Below are positions 11,655 through 24,600 of a stretch of DNA of 64,000 bases, one piece after another. Numbering within the stretch: position 1 is the first letter of the stretch; each line of letters starts with the position of its first letter. Location of the stretch: assembly GCA_002110485.1 (NCBI GenBank), contig MOWL01000069.1:434001-498000 (forward strand), written 5' to 3'. The stretch is from Emergomyces orientalis. Lineage: Eukaryota > Ascomycota > Eurotiomycetes > Onygenales > Ajellomycetaceae. The notes under the pieces were generated by a model, which was given only the letters and a program-made list of their open reading frames with translations, was not told the origin of the DNA and ran no database searches. The position numbers and the translations under genes were made by a program.

Positions 11655-12741
11655 GGCCAAAAGATATGTTTGCTGAAGCGTCACTATTTGAGCTGTGACT
11701 AGTTTAAATCGAGTACTGGTTGATATAGTTGTTTATCGAGGATCATAACATGGTGTTGTAGTAGAAATGAAGCAATGTTGGTCTTAAGCGCGTGTATTGC
11801 CGCAGGCGGTAAGAGGCAGCAGAATCAAGCTGCGTGTTTGATCTGATAAGTGCACTACATGTAATCATTTGAATGTGATTTCAAATATATAATTCATCAT
11901 CACTTTCTATAGTTTTCACAAATAATATACAGCAAAATAGTCAACCTGTAGTTTCTGGAATTAGCACTTCTAGAGTATAAAAAAATCACAATTAAATAAT
12001 ATCAATCTTGAGCTTCTGATTTCGTTCCGAGTGTGGTGCAAAAACAGACAAAAACCTCATTAAAAATTATGTCTTTGTAAGCATGCTGAATGGCGTCTGC
12101 AGCCTTTCACAACTAGGCGAAAACTCATCTACAAGATGAAGGTGGAGCATTAAAGGACTTAATCAACACTGCCATACTATACATAGAGGCAGATTAACTT
12201 TCGAAGTTTATAACTTGAAGAAAAAACTAATTCTTATATTTAATATATGACTTTGTGCGTCCTTTTCGATATATATTTAACTCATATAAATGATCATGAC
12301 CGCGCCCATGACAAGTCTAAAACACAGCTAGTGCTCCCCAGTATGCTAAGTAATCCCGAAGCTCCGGACGCTATCAAACGCATTGTTTGTAATGGGATAA
12401 AATAATTGCAGACGCAAGCCTCGTAAATGTGTTGGGGTATATAAATGGATCATTTTTAGCGGTCCCTTGCTACCCCCTTCCTCTCCTGCTTCCGCTGTGG
12501 CCTCTTCAGCATCTGGTGATAGCGATAGGAAATTCCTAGTGTTTGTATCAAGGGGGGAACATTCGATGCTCCAAATACAATATCGCAATGGTAAGTAACA
12601 TGTCATGATATGCATCATTCAGGGTTAAAAGAGCTGCATATGTGGCCCGAAATTAAGAGCGAATGATCCCGGCAGACTGGTGACGGTGATTTCCTGGAAC
12701 ACATTCTTCCATTGAGAGACCGACATACCAAAAAGGACCAA
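11655..12741. other. Intergenic, no gene seen
   Basis: About 1.1 kb, AT-rich, upstream of TVP23 and downstream of the CCCH/Smr gene. A 90-codon antisense frame at 12346-12618 resembles nothing known to me. Confidence 0.55.
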
Positions 12742-15080
12742 TCACTCCTCTTTCTTAACAGCATCTTCTCTCTTTAATAGCTGGATCTTGCCCATGGTGA
12801 GGACCGGTCCGGAATTAGCAGTCGCCGAATTCTCATCACTAGTAGCCTGGTTTCTACCATCCGCAGACAAACCCCCTTCCCCATTGGATTTGGCAGAGAG
12901 CGTATTCCGGTCGTAGCTCGTCGGATCGATCCCTAGGACCCCGCCAACATACCCACCACGCTCGCCAGGGACACTAAACTCACGAAAAACGTAACGCCAT
13001 TCATTCAGCCAGCTTTTGACTGCCTTGCCGACTTTGTCTTTGCCATTTTTACTGTGGTGGCCGGTACCGGTGATGGCATAAAGAACACGTCGGCCAAGCT
13101 TCGCGTGCTCTACCAGGATATTTTCTAGATACTCGATTGCTTCGCCAGGGTGAAGGCCGTGAAGGTCAACATACAGCTCGTCATCGTCGTTGTTTTCCAG
13201 ATGCTTGTTACGCTCCTCATAAAGGTGCCGAGCCGCTTCGCGATGCGAACGACGCATGGCTTCGTTCTCAGCCTGCCCACGGAGAGACAGAGCTTTAGCT
13301 GCACGAGCGTCGTTTCGATTCCAAGCTTGTGCGGCGCTGTAATATCCAATGCCTTGTTAGAGTTGTGAGTATCTAAAGAAATTAATTCAAAGACATACCT
13401 TTGCAAAAATTTGTTTCGCACGTTGCCATGAGTAATGGCATCATGCCGGTATTTGAGATACTGCTGATTGGCACGACGTCCCGTTTCAAGCCAAGGAATG
13501 CGCTTAGGAGCAGGAATTGCTTGCGCTGCGGCACTATTTTCGCGACTTGTAGTAGAGGTACGATTAGATTTGGGAGTACCTTTGCGATGGCTTGGGGCTG
13601 GAGATGGAGACATGCGGACAACATCAGCTAGCGAGGAAGGGCTGTTTTCTCTGTGTCCAGAATGATCGCGGTGATGTCCATGTCCGCGTTTCCCATGATG
13701 TTTTTTTCCTGCCACTTTTACGGCGGATAGGGTAGGGAACGCTTCGGGGTCATCGACTGGTGGAGCGGCAGGGTTTAATTCGCGATGTTGATGTCGACTT
13801 GCTGGTCGAGAGTGCGGGCGGTTTGCTTGACTCAAAGCGCTATTCTTATTCCTAAAATTTGGGGAGGATGTACCATGGTATTGGGCTGCGTGCTTGCGCT
13901 GGTATTGACTTGGGCTGGGCCACGGTTCCATATTTGAAGGTTGTAGAGCTGGAAAAGAATCGTAATTATCCTGCAGTTGGTATGCTTGTTGAGTGTTATC
14001 AATAAAACCACCCATGCTAGCTCCATTGTGGTCGTTTATCGTCAGTGCGCCAACCAGAGCAGAAGGGTCATGAGAAAAAGGGCAACCGTCACCAGCAAGA
14101 CAGCTGCCTTGCAACCAGTACCTATAATTGCATTAGTTATATATATGTGATAGAGCACTTGGAGCGAATACTTACTTGCAAACGTGGCTAGTCAAATCAT
14201 GGCTGAATCGGCAGTCAGCCCTGAGGCATTGTCCCGTCGATAGCCAGTACTTGCAGACCACGGGGTTTCGTGTTTGGCCAGAAGGTGTGACAGGCCGCAT
14301 TTGGTCCATTGCCATGGACTTTCCCACCAAAATGCGGGCCTCATTTGTGGCAGGAACAGTGTTTTCATTTTCCTGGTCCGTGAGTGCTGCAATTGTAGCT
14401 CCCAGATCGTACGCATTGGTCTCCAGGGCTTGTTCAATTTCTTCATTTGTCCTGCGATCCCCGAGAACGGACCTTAGAATATCGTAGGGGCTCATATCAG
14501 GCGGTGCAACCCACTCTGGAGCTGCCCCGCTTAGCCCAGTTGAAGAACTTGCACTCCTAGCATCATCATTCACGAGCCAATCCACATTGTCGCTACCGTA
14601 GTCACCATATATTTCAGGACCAGAAGTAGGATCGGAAAATTCGTAGGTGCTGAGGCTTGGGCTGTGGGGGATAGGTTGTGCCAGGGCAAGGCGTGGGGAG
14701 GGGCGAGGTGACGTAAAAGGAGATGCGGTTAGCGACCGGGGTGCCCGAGGAAAGCCCCCGCGCGGCACAGGGAAACCAGGCGGGCCAGCGGGGCTAGTTC
14801 CGGAATTGGAGGGAGGGAGAGGAGTGGATGCGCGCGGGATCTGCCAAGGGGCGGGGGAGGCGCGGCGAATAACTGTATGGCGGAGAGGAGGTGAGGTGTC
14901 AGGCTTGGTGGAGCTGCGATGACGCCACAGAACATCCAATATCGCGTTCTCCAGAGAGCTACCTAACAAGGAGGCCTTCTGACGAAGGAGGAGTTCGAGC
15001 TTTTCGACTTTTTCTTCCTCTTCAGTGGAGCCATCTGAGAGAATTGGCAAGCAGATTTCGTATATTTCTTCGGGAACCAT
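12742..15080 (-). CDS. CCCH zinc-finger and Smr-domain protein (740 aa from the first clear ATG)
   Basis: Exons 15080-14176, 14121-13399 and 13336-12742. From the N-terminus there is an acidic helical lead, a long Pro/Ser/Arg-rich linker, a CUE/UBA-like segment (NEEIEQALETNAYDLGATI), two CCCH fingers (CKYWLSTGQCLRADCRFSHD and CKYWLQGSCLAGDGCPFSHD), a second disordered stretch, a DUF1771-type helix (RSHREAARHLYEERNKH) and a C-terminal Smr domain with DLHGLHPGEA and the GTGHHS loop. CCCH fingers bind RNA, and Smr domains bind or cut nucleic acid, so a role in RNA turnover or ribosome-linked quality control is likely. The reading frame stays open upstream of 15080 to about 15365 without an ATG and its residues look protein-like, so a short additional 5' exon is possible. 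The gene is divergent from TVP38. Confidence 0.88.
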
Positions 15081-16510
15081 TGTTACGCAGAGGGGGTTGA
15101 TTAGTCGGGGACCGAGGAGGGGTTCGCTTTGGCAAGAAGTTAGGCGCTGGATCAGGGCACTGGCGCAGGCGCAAAGGATAGGGGTGAAGAGGTTCCCAAC
15201 AACAAAGAAAGTGACAGGATCTGTCAGCAAGAATGAAGACGGGACATGACTTCTGCAGGAAAGGGGCCAGGCAGTGATGACGCGGAAACTCGGGATGGTG
15301 GTGGCTGATGAAATGTGTTGGATGTGTTGAAGAGGCCTAATTACATAGCACCTACAGCAGCGCAAAAGGCGAGGAAAAGCAACAGCGCATTAAGGAGAGT
15401 AGAAGAAGCAGAAGAAAGCAGCAAACAGTATATATATTTATAAACCAATATAGAGCAGCAGTACACGCTGAGAAAGATAAGCAGGAGAAGTAGTAGTGGG
15501 GAGTAAGTAGGAGTAGATGTCGTGGTGCATTGCTGCAGTCGAAATCGAGTTGGGGGAGAGTGTGGTGGAAATGGGGAGTTGGGGCGTGGCCTTAAGGAGA
15601 TGTGGCCAGGCTCAAAAGGATGAATCACTCAATGCCGTCGCCGAGAAATTTGAAAGAATGTATTTTTCTCCCAATTCCAGCTGTGACCAAAATGAATAGA
15701 TAGGCTCAATGACTTCGGTGCACAGATCTGCAGTTCCCAACAGCTCTAAGAATGCTTCCTTTTTAGCCTCACTCAGACTTCATACCCTGAGAACTAAAGT
15801 ATCCACGGTCTAAAAATAGCAATACTTTTATGAGAAAATTGAAGATGAACCCTGAGATGCTTCTTCACCTTTCTGAACCCCAACAGCTCATCCAGCCAAC
15901 GAGCAATATGCGTGGCAAAACTACGGACTAGGTTAAGAACAGAATAAAGCTGAGTGAACACAAATTGAAAAAGCTATGGGGGGCAAAATATAGATTTGGC
16001 GCTTTTAAATGTTCAGGCGTCTCAGGTTCTGTGTCCAGTCAGCATCGATCCCCATGACGTGTAAATAACGTGGAAGACACATCCTCCATCATACGAAACA
16101 GGGGTTAAGCCGTTTCAATGTTCTATTTAAGTTCTTCTAGCAGAAATCTGATGTTGAACTAATCCATCGGCCTTTTTATTTTTTATTTTTCCCCCAAATT
16201 TTCAGGTTTCGTGTCTGCCTGCGCGCTTCCTCCCCTGCTAAATAATATTTAGCCGCTGCTCCCCGTGTCCTTCCGCCTGTTGGTTTATCCACAGCCTCAA
16301 TCAACCGTCATTGCTGTTTGTTGCACTCTTGTCTCATGTTATAAGAGGCAGCAATTTTCCATATAAAATACAACCATCACCAAAGTGCTGAATGCTCTGC
16401 GAATAAATTCGCCCCTCAAGTACCCGCGGATGACCCCTCAACCTCGCCTCACCACACCCCATCCCAAGCAACCTCCGCCCGGAATCCCTCCGCTGCCGGG
16501 TTTATGAGAG
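15081..16510. promoter_or_regulatory. Shared divergent upstream region
   Basis: About 1.4 kb between the CCCH/Smr gene (leftward) and TVP38 (rightward). It may hold a 5' exon of the former at 15081-15400. The rest shows no gene. Confidence 0.4.
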
Positions 16511-18077
16511 ATGTCTGCAGACCTGTCTCCAACTGCAAACGTTCTCTCAACCCCCCTGCTACCAGACCCGGATGAATCCCTCTCTCCCACTTTCGAATCC
16601 ATACGGCCGCCATGGAGCCAGCATCGCTCGAGTCTCTCCCGCTCTTCCCGGAGGAGGAGCTCCTCCCTTTTCGCAGTGCCACCAGCCTCCCTGCGCGATA
16701 GAACTATAAACAATATGAAACACTCCTACCAACGTGTCTCCCGCACGTTTGGAAGGATGACTCTTCTGCAGAAAATTGGCTCCGTGTTGGCAACTATTGC
16801 GGTCATTACCCTAGGGCTAGGATTTATGATTCTTACGGGCCAGATATTTAAGTGGCTAGAACCGGTTGCGGAGGATTGGGAGAGCTCCAAGCTTGCATAT
16901 TTCATCTTGATGGTATGCACGTTTATTGTATCCTTTCCTCCGCTGGTTGGTTGGTCGACTATAGGGACAGTAGCAGGGTTTATTTTTGGCGTTTGGAAAG
17001 GGTATGTTATGCTATACTTCTGCAGACAATGATACTTTTGGAGAAATCACCTAATTTACATAATCATGTTGGTAACTGATACTGATACTCTCCTCCTTAG
17101 ATGGCTCATATACGCTATTGGAACAGTAATTGGTTCAACCTGTTCCTTCATCGTCTCTCGAACACTCCTTTCATCCTTTGTCCATCGATTAATGGAACAT
17201 GATAAACGCTTTGCCGCCCTAGCGCTGACCCTGAAATATGATGGCTTAAAACTGCTTTGTATGATCAGGCTTTGTCCATTGCCATATTCAATATGTAACG
17301 GAGCCGTATCGACTTTCCCCACCGTGCATCCACTCATGTACGGCCTTGCTACTGCGATAATCTCCCCAAAGCTTCTGGTCCCGACTTTCATCGGCAGCAG
17401 ACTGCGCATTCTAGCCCAAAGCGGTGAGACGATGAGCGCAGGCTCAAAGGCAATCAATATTATCAGCATCTTGGCCAGCATGGCCGTGGGCATCTTTACT
17501 GGGTGGTATATATATAGAAAGTATGTAAAATCCACAGCCTCAGTTTCATATATCTAATACATATCGCACCCTGAAACTTATTATTTTGTCTGATTTTAAT
17601 ATTTTTCGTTCTTTTTCTTCTTTTTCATTTCTCCCTTGCCAACATTCTCTCAAACTACATCCCGCCCACCGTAAATAAAATAAAATGGCACTAAAAACCC
17701 CACGAAAATATAGCACCCTCGCCCGCTCCAAAGAGCTCGAAGCCGAAGAACGCGCTAACAATAGCATCCGACAATCCCTACCCAATGACCCGCCCCATCT
17801 CCAACCACCACATGTCTTCTCAGACGACCCGGAAGAAATTGCCGCCGCGCAAGCGCTCGACGAGGAAGCTCACATTGGCTTCCATCGCGGCGGTGTTGCT
17901 CACGGTTATGATATCGGTGCGGACATTGATGATGACCACGTTGCCATTGATCCGGTCGTATACCATGATGATTTTACAGACAATGATTCAGATATTTTCG
18001 ACGATGGAGATGGCGATGGGGTGGCGGGTGGGGTCAATGAGTTGTATAGCTTACATCGGCATATAGAGTCGAAATAG
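16511..18077 (+). CDS. TVP38: SNARE-associated Golgi (VTT-domain) protein, Tvp38/TMEM64 family (424 aa)
   Basis: Exons 16511-17001, 17101-17520 and 17714-18077. The cytosolic N-terminus is Ser/Pro/Arg-rich (SSLSRSSRRRSSSLFAVPPA). Membrane segments then follow (VLATIAVITLGLGFMILTG and others) with the VTT signature: GWSTIGTVAGFIFG, then RLCPLPYSICNGAVSTFPT, then ISPKLLVPTFIGSRL. Yeast Tvp38 lies in Tlg2-containing late-Golgi vesicles; VTT proteins such as TMEM41B scramble lipids, so a lipid-handling role is an inference. The acidic tail (residues about 305-424) is disordered. The last intron (17521-17713) was chosen because AGA-AA joined to C-ACC keeps the frame and gives YRNTLARSKELEAEE. A start at 17689 for a separate small gene is less likely. 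Confidence 0.9.
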
Positions 18078-18990
18078 ATTCTTTGTAATTCTTGTTACAA
18101 CTCCCGGCTTTTTGCTTTTTGTTTTTATTTCATATCTACATGTTTTTTGTTCTAGATTATTGTTTCTTTTCCGATTTGATTTTATTTTACCGTTTTTTTG
18201 TCTTTCTTATCATGTTTGCAGCTTTGGTTTTGGGCTTTGGTTTGGTAGCGAGGGCGGAACTTCAGGTATACTGTAGGTATCTATGGTTTGGCATGGCGTA
18301 TGTTCTGTATGATCATGACTTGAATTGGCTTCTTTATGTTCCCAAATATCCATCCATTCCTCAGGGCATAATGGTCTTCTTTTCATGGCTGTAGTTAAGC
18401 GTTGATCGACTCCCGCAGGATGACTACTCATTTTCAAAAAAATTCATCTTGTTGGACCCGTTCCATCATCAATTTCCGTTTTATCTGAATATTTCCATAC
18501 AAAGGGAGAATGATTCAGTGCTGGTTCGCTAGCAATGGTTGGTTGCAGTCCAAAGTTGGGTTAAGGTTCGGCCCGACTGCAAGTCACTAATTTCTCCACC
18601 AAACCAACCAGCTCCAACACACAAGCAATCAACTTGCGTCTTGGACATCCATATCACCTCAAGATAGTACCCAAGATTCAAGTTTTATGTTTACTAACAG
18701 CTTCAGCCGCATATGAATCCTAAGAGTGTCGCTCAACATAAGAAGGCTTTCTCGAAGACTACCATTTTAAGCTTCAATGATTCGCTGATGATGAATGAAC
18801 TGGTTTTCTAGAATCTGTCAGGTGGTCAGCCTGAAGAGGAATTGGAAAGCCCATGGGTGACTCCATTCGCCTGCTGGCTTCGGATTTACGAGAAGCCTCG
18901 CAGCGTAGGTGCCAGCTGCTTCTCGCATTCAGGCAGCGAGAATGCCCTGCACTTTGGTTTTCATTTCCAAACCGCCTACTCCTGTTATTG
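18078..18990. other. Intergenic, 3' flank of TVP38
   Basis: T-rich 3' flank followed by sequence of uncertain origin. Text just before 18990 may be the worn N-terminal part of the adjacent NACHT relic, but I cannot align it. Confidence 0.4.
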
Positions 18991-20640
18991 ACTAACTCTC
19001 TTCTTCATTCTTCCTTTTTTGCATCGACGCCGCCCTTTCTTAGCAAAAAATTTGACGACTACCCTCGACCCTTGAACAACACAGAAGTCAACAACGACAT
19101 TTCCCATTTTGTTTCTCATTACCTTGAACAGAATCCGAAGATGAGTAATGGTCAGCGTACTATGACGAGATTGAGAAGGCTTTTGTTGAGCGGGCCGATG
19201 GATGTGAGCATCTCCCCTCGCCAAATTCTGCGGCAAGCACACTCATCTGTATGACAGGTTTCGTTGGGTGGAGTGTCAATTCATTTTCCCTGCCAATTGT
19301 CGCAGCAAATACCACCTAAATAGGATACTTGAAACGCTCCCGCGATTGTTGGACAAAACCTACCAAAGAATGCTTTCGGATATTGATATTGGCTAAATTG
19401 GTGAAGTATGGCAGCTCTTGACTCTGCTTTGTTTCTCCAAACGCCCGATTGGAGTACATGAGGTTATTGATGGTTTAGCTGTTTAGCTAAGCCGGAGTAG
19501 GTTCAATAAAGCACGTCCTGTGCCAAGTGGTGATGATATTCTCCATATCCGCGCGGGACCTGTTACCATAGGGAAAATAAAAGAAGACTTGAACATGTAC
19601 CTGATAATTGATTTGCGATTTCAAAGTTCAACCCCCAAATCCTCCACATTGCGCACTTCTTCGGTAAAAGAGTACCTTGTCTCAGGCCGTGTTGGTTCCA
19701 AAATTGAAAATTTCGCACTCGAATGCCAAACCGCAAATGTGGCGATCCCTCAGATGTGTCTTGCCTATCTCGTCGGCCCCGGTTTCTCGGGAGAGATATC
19801 ACTCAGTCTGACATTGAAGCGTTGCCTTGGCATCATATGCGGCAGAGTATTGGTATCAACATATCCTCTAAGATCAAGATCCCATATCGCCGGCCAACCA
19901 ACTAGGTTTGGGCTTACTGAAAGCGCGGTGCAATAGCTTCCAGAACCGGGTCCTGATTCGCGATCCCGAATCCTGTGGTTTATATCGAAACCTGAACAAG
20001 GAAATTCACAAAATCCCAAGACCAGTGAATTATGCCGCCTTCCTAGGCCTATATCATCCATTGCGGGGCATCTTCGGTAGCCCTTGGAGTCTATCGAGTC
20101 GGAATAAGCCACGACATTAAAGAAAAAAGTGGACGGTTTGGAAGTCCACTAATAGCGGCACTGCTTCAAATAAATGATTGTTGGGCTTTTAGCCAAGGAA
20201 AGGATTTCATGTTGACCAGGTGCAAGGTTCGCCTTGCTATGGCACTGCATTATATGTAGCCACAGGACACCAAAATAGACGTGCTGCTGAACTGTTAATT
20301 AGCAAGGGGGCGGATGTTAATCTCGATATCAGGACAATGGTACCGCATTGTTCAACGCTTGCCGATATAGCTGAGTTACTAATTAGGAACGGAGCTATTA
20401 TCGATACACAGGTTAGGTGGGGATGGAAACATAAATCTACCGTACCACTTCCTGGTCATGGAGAAACTGCCCAGGCCATACTGGTGACTAGAAATATTTT
20501 CGTTAATCTGCCAGAATTCATCACCACTCCATTAATAGAACCTTCGGAACGCGGCCAAGAGAAAATTGTGGGATTGCTGGCAATGAAGGGCGGATGCTGA
20601 TTTCAAACATCTCTTTGAAATTTCAGGGCCTAGAGGAAGA
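18991..20640 (+). pseudogene. Relic of a NACHT/ankyrin STAND (NLR-like) gene
   Basis: Fragments occur in the collinear order expected for fungal NACHT-ankyrin proteins but in shifting frames. NNDISHFVSHYLEQNPKM is followed in another frame by YYDEIEKAFVERADG, then FRWVECQF and LPRLLDKTYQRMLSDID (the post-NACHT helical region). Next come LLCFSKRPIGVHEVIDG, PSGDDILHIRAG and SSVKEYLVSG, and finally ankyrin-like text: FGSPLIAALLQ, GTALYVAT...AAELLISKGADVNL (20220-20330) and PLIEPSERGQEKIVGLLAMK (about 20520-20590). Intact relatives sense non-self or control heterokaryon incompatibility. Multiple frameshifts, stops and missing repeats make this copy non-functional. The N-terminal effector and P-loop were not found. 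Confidence 0.8.
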
Positions 20641-21660
20641 CTAATTGATTTCGAAAAGACTTTGCAGGTTATAATAGATTGATAGCAGAACTTTGCGAAG
20701 TACCCAATCGATACTTGAATTGCCGTCAGAGGCAGGAGTTAGGTTCTTTCGGCTTTATGTAAAACGGGTAGCAGTTGTCAAGCAGAAAATTTCGCCGGGT
20801 AAGATATATGAATGGCACAAACCTAAATCTATGCATGAGAGGAAGATAGTAATTGTAGTATGTGTTCTGACAACTATCATTCTGTGCATCTACGAGTCTG
20901 TCGCTCAGGGGAAGGAAACCACACTCACGTGATTGTATATTATCAATCAGTTGGTGGTGCGTGGAAATACACACCGCTGTGCGCTTGGTCTCAGATATAC
21001 GCAGCGAAGCAGGGCGTGGAAGCAAGACAGACGCAAGCGAGACACATGACTTGGATACATCCAAGAATAACGCAACTTGAATCCAGTAGCCCCCTGCAGA
21101 ATTCCTAATAGATATATCTGCTTTCCGATAGAAGATATTGAAACGGAACCACTACACGCAGATGGCTGGCATGGCCCATTGCCCTTATTGACGGAGGCTA
21201 CAGTCTCCCCTGTCACAGTCGTATGTGTCTGGAATCTCGAGTCAAGGGCAAGTACCCTCCCAATTGAAATTCTCACCCAGCCATACACCTCCTCCCTCTA
21301 ATCTATTTCGCATGTCAAATGTATCAATTTCATGATATAATTATCAAGACAATGCTCTGACTCTACTTTCTAGGACTTGGAAGATACTGGAGGACCCATC
21401 GGCTGCTCATATACCCACATCTCAAGTCGAGTCCCTGATAGGCGGCCGTTGGCCCGATTACCATAGTGAAGATGGCACAACTCGTGGATATATGATATCT
21501 ACCAGTGTATCGAGGAACACGGCCAGCGCTATTCGGCAGACTTTAATATTCAGTTGGATCGTTTTTACCCGAGTTGGTGAACAGGAGGTGAATTAGTTAC
21601 ATAAAACCTCGACTCTATTTTCCCATCGATTATTGTCAGCCTCCATATACTAATTTCGCC
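20641..21660. other. Intergenic, upstream of the LSD1-type gene
   Basis: About 1 kb. Short frames on both strands between 20690 and 21300 have no family resemblance. Part may be further decayed relic sequence. Confidence 0.45.
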
Positions 21661-24600
21661 ATGTTCGGAATGGCTGGGAATTTGCTTACTGAAACTCACG
21701 GCCCCGCAAAATTAATCAAGACCACTGCCGTCTGTGAAGAAAATACGTTGAAAGAGATGCTAGATATGCACCATGAGAAAGCCATTCATTCCCCTACTTC
21801 AACCGTAAACGACCCCGTTGCATATGCCACAAGTGAAGCACTCCACGCAACGGAACAACAGATATCAGAGCCCGATAATCAGTTACCACAAAAGAAAACC
21901 CAAAACGATGCTAACATTAATTCATGTTTAAAAGAATCACAACTTTCCTCATCTACAAATTCTCTGGAGGATGATTCCCAAGATTTGGACCGGTTGTCGC
22001 GAGACACGTTCACCGACAGTCATCATGACACCCCGAATGGTTCTATGACTTCGACGTCTCTTATATCTCCTTTGCCTCTTCCTAAATGCGCCTACCCTAG
22101 CAAACAATTGAACCACAACTTGGACACGCCAAAGAGCCAAACTGCAGATTCAAGTACCGAATATCGTAAATATAGACCAAGGTCGTCGATCCCTGCGCGG
22201 CTCTCGGCATCCACATATGCTCAGCAATGCATCGCTGCAGCTCATGCCTCGCGACTCAATCCATACGCACTACACAAAGGTGAACAAGCCTTGCTCCAAG
22301 ATGACCTTTGCCATCTCCATGTTACCGTGTATCTAAATATTCGAAATGGGATCCTTCGACTGTGGACAAGAAACCCAATGGTCAACGTTACAAGGGAAGA
22401 AGCACTTGGCTGTGCAAAGGACATTCGATGGATGAATCTGGCGTCCTTTGCGTATGACTGGCTCGTTCGTAATGGTTATATCAACTTTGGGTGTATCGAT
22501 ATTCCAAAGGTTCCCATGGCTGCGAAAAGAGGCCGGAGGAAGGATGGGCCAAATATAGTTATAATAGGGGCAGGGATGGCTGGTTTGGGTTGTGCTAGGC
22601 AGCTACAGGGGCTGTTTCATCAGTATCCGGACACTACCACTCCACCAAAAGTGATACTATTAGAAGGCCGTAAGAGGATAGGCGGACGCATCTACTCGCA
22701 TCCTCTCAAATCCTTACAATCAGATATACTACCACCAGGCCTACGATCTACGGCTGAAATGGGAGCACAGATAATTGTGGGCTTCGATCATGGAAACCCC
22801 CTGGATCCAATCATTCGCGCCCAGCTGGCTCTTCGGTACCATCTACTAAGAGATATTTCAACGATTTACGACATTGATGGTATGCCCGTCGATGAGCTTA
22901 GGGACGCAATGGCAGAGAAACTTTACAATGATATTCTAGACCGTTCTGGAACTTACCGTCACAAAGCAGTGATTGCCCCTGCAGCGGAAGGCGACCGGGA
23001 GCTGATCGATTCGGGTCGTGATTCGTCTACTGACGATGGTCTCACCATTAGGCAATATGAAGAGGCTGCCGCCTCCGGGACAATAGGAATGTTGTTGCCC
23101 ACAAAGCGTGTTCGAAGGGGTGTTGGCCACAAAACTGCAAATGCCAGAACCTCCACAGGTGTTCCGCTCGCTGAACTTGGAGCAACCAATAATCATTCAG
23201 CAGCTGTTGCATGCCAAGCAATGGGATGGAAACTAAGAAATGGCGTTACCAGCCATGACTCCATATCCTTAGATGGGATTGCAAAAAAATCCAAAGGCCA
23301 ATCGCTAGGCGCAGTGATGGATGATGGTATTAGGCAATACCAAAAACTCTTACCCTTGACGCCCAAAGATATGAGATTGTTGAACTGGCATTTTGCGAAT
23401 CTCGAATATGCTAATGCTGCGAACGTTAGCAAACTCAGCCTATCCGGTTGGGATCAGGATATGGGCAATGAGTTTGAAGGCGAGCATGCGCAGGTGGTGG
23501 GAGGGTATCAGCAGGTACCGCGGGGACTGTGGTCTTTCCCGGATAAATTAGATGTTCGAACCAATAAGACTGTGACGAAAATATCATACGATCCGCGAGG
23601 GGTGTCGAGCAATAAAACTGTCGTCCATTGCGAGGATGGTGAAACTATTCAGGCAGATAAAATCGTTTTCACTGCTCCTCTGGGTGTGCTTAAAAAGGGA
23701 TCTGTCAAATTTGAGCCACCCCTTCCAGAATGGAAGACAGGTCCCGTGAACAGACTTGGGTTCGGAACCATGAACAAGGTTATTCTCGTGTTTGAGCAGT
23801 CGTTTTGGGATTCTGAGAGGGATATGTTTGGCCTTCTTCGGGAGCCTACAACGCAGAACAGCTTATCCCAAGCGGACTACAGCCAAAATCGTGGCAGGTT
23901 TTATTTATTCTGGAATTGTATCAAAACCACCGGACTACCAGTATTGATTGCGCTAATGGCTGGTGACGCTGCGCACCAAGCCGAGAGAATGACTGACTCT
24001 GAAATTCTCAGCGAGGTTACATCCCAGCTTCGGAACATTTTCAAAAATGTTGCCGTGCCAGATCCTCTAGAAACCATTGTCACACGCTGGGGCCAGGATA
24101 AGTTTGCAAATGGCAGTTATTCCTACGTTGGTACAAATGCACTTCCTGGAGATTATGACCTCATGGCTAAACCAATTGGGAATTTATACTTCGCCGGTGA
24201 AGCTACTTGTGGCACTCATCCGGCTACCGTGCATGGAGCATACCTCTCTGGGCTTCGCGCTGCATCCGAAATACTTGAGTCCATTATTGGTCCCATAACT
24301 TTCCACAAGCCCCTTGTTCCCCCAAAAAGCAAGACAGCAAACACCAGCTCCATCACAACCGTGAATGGCACCACCTCCGATGGCACCCCAGCCAATGGAC
24401 GAAAACGAAAAAACCCACTTGTCGAAACTCCCACAAAAATTGCCATGTCGCCCGTGAAAGCTACCACTACACCCCGATCAAACAACTCCTTCCCATCCAT
24501 ATCATCCGTCCGTGAAGCCTATGATAAAGCAATGTGGGAAGCAATCCTCGGCGAACTTGGGCCCGCTGAACCGCGGCCAGCAAAGAAACCCCTGAATCCA

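Noticed and set aside
12346..12618. 90-codon minus frame between TVP23 and the CCCH/Smr gene
   Set aside because: No recognisable family and no supporting neighbouring exon.
17689..18077. Separate small gene starting MALKTPRKY
   Set aside because: Splicing from 17520 to 17714 keeps the frame and supplies the expected acidic tail of TVP38, so this is its last exon.
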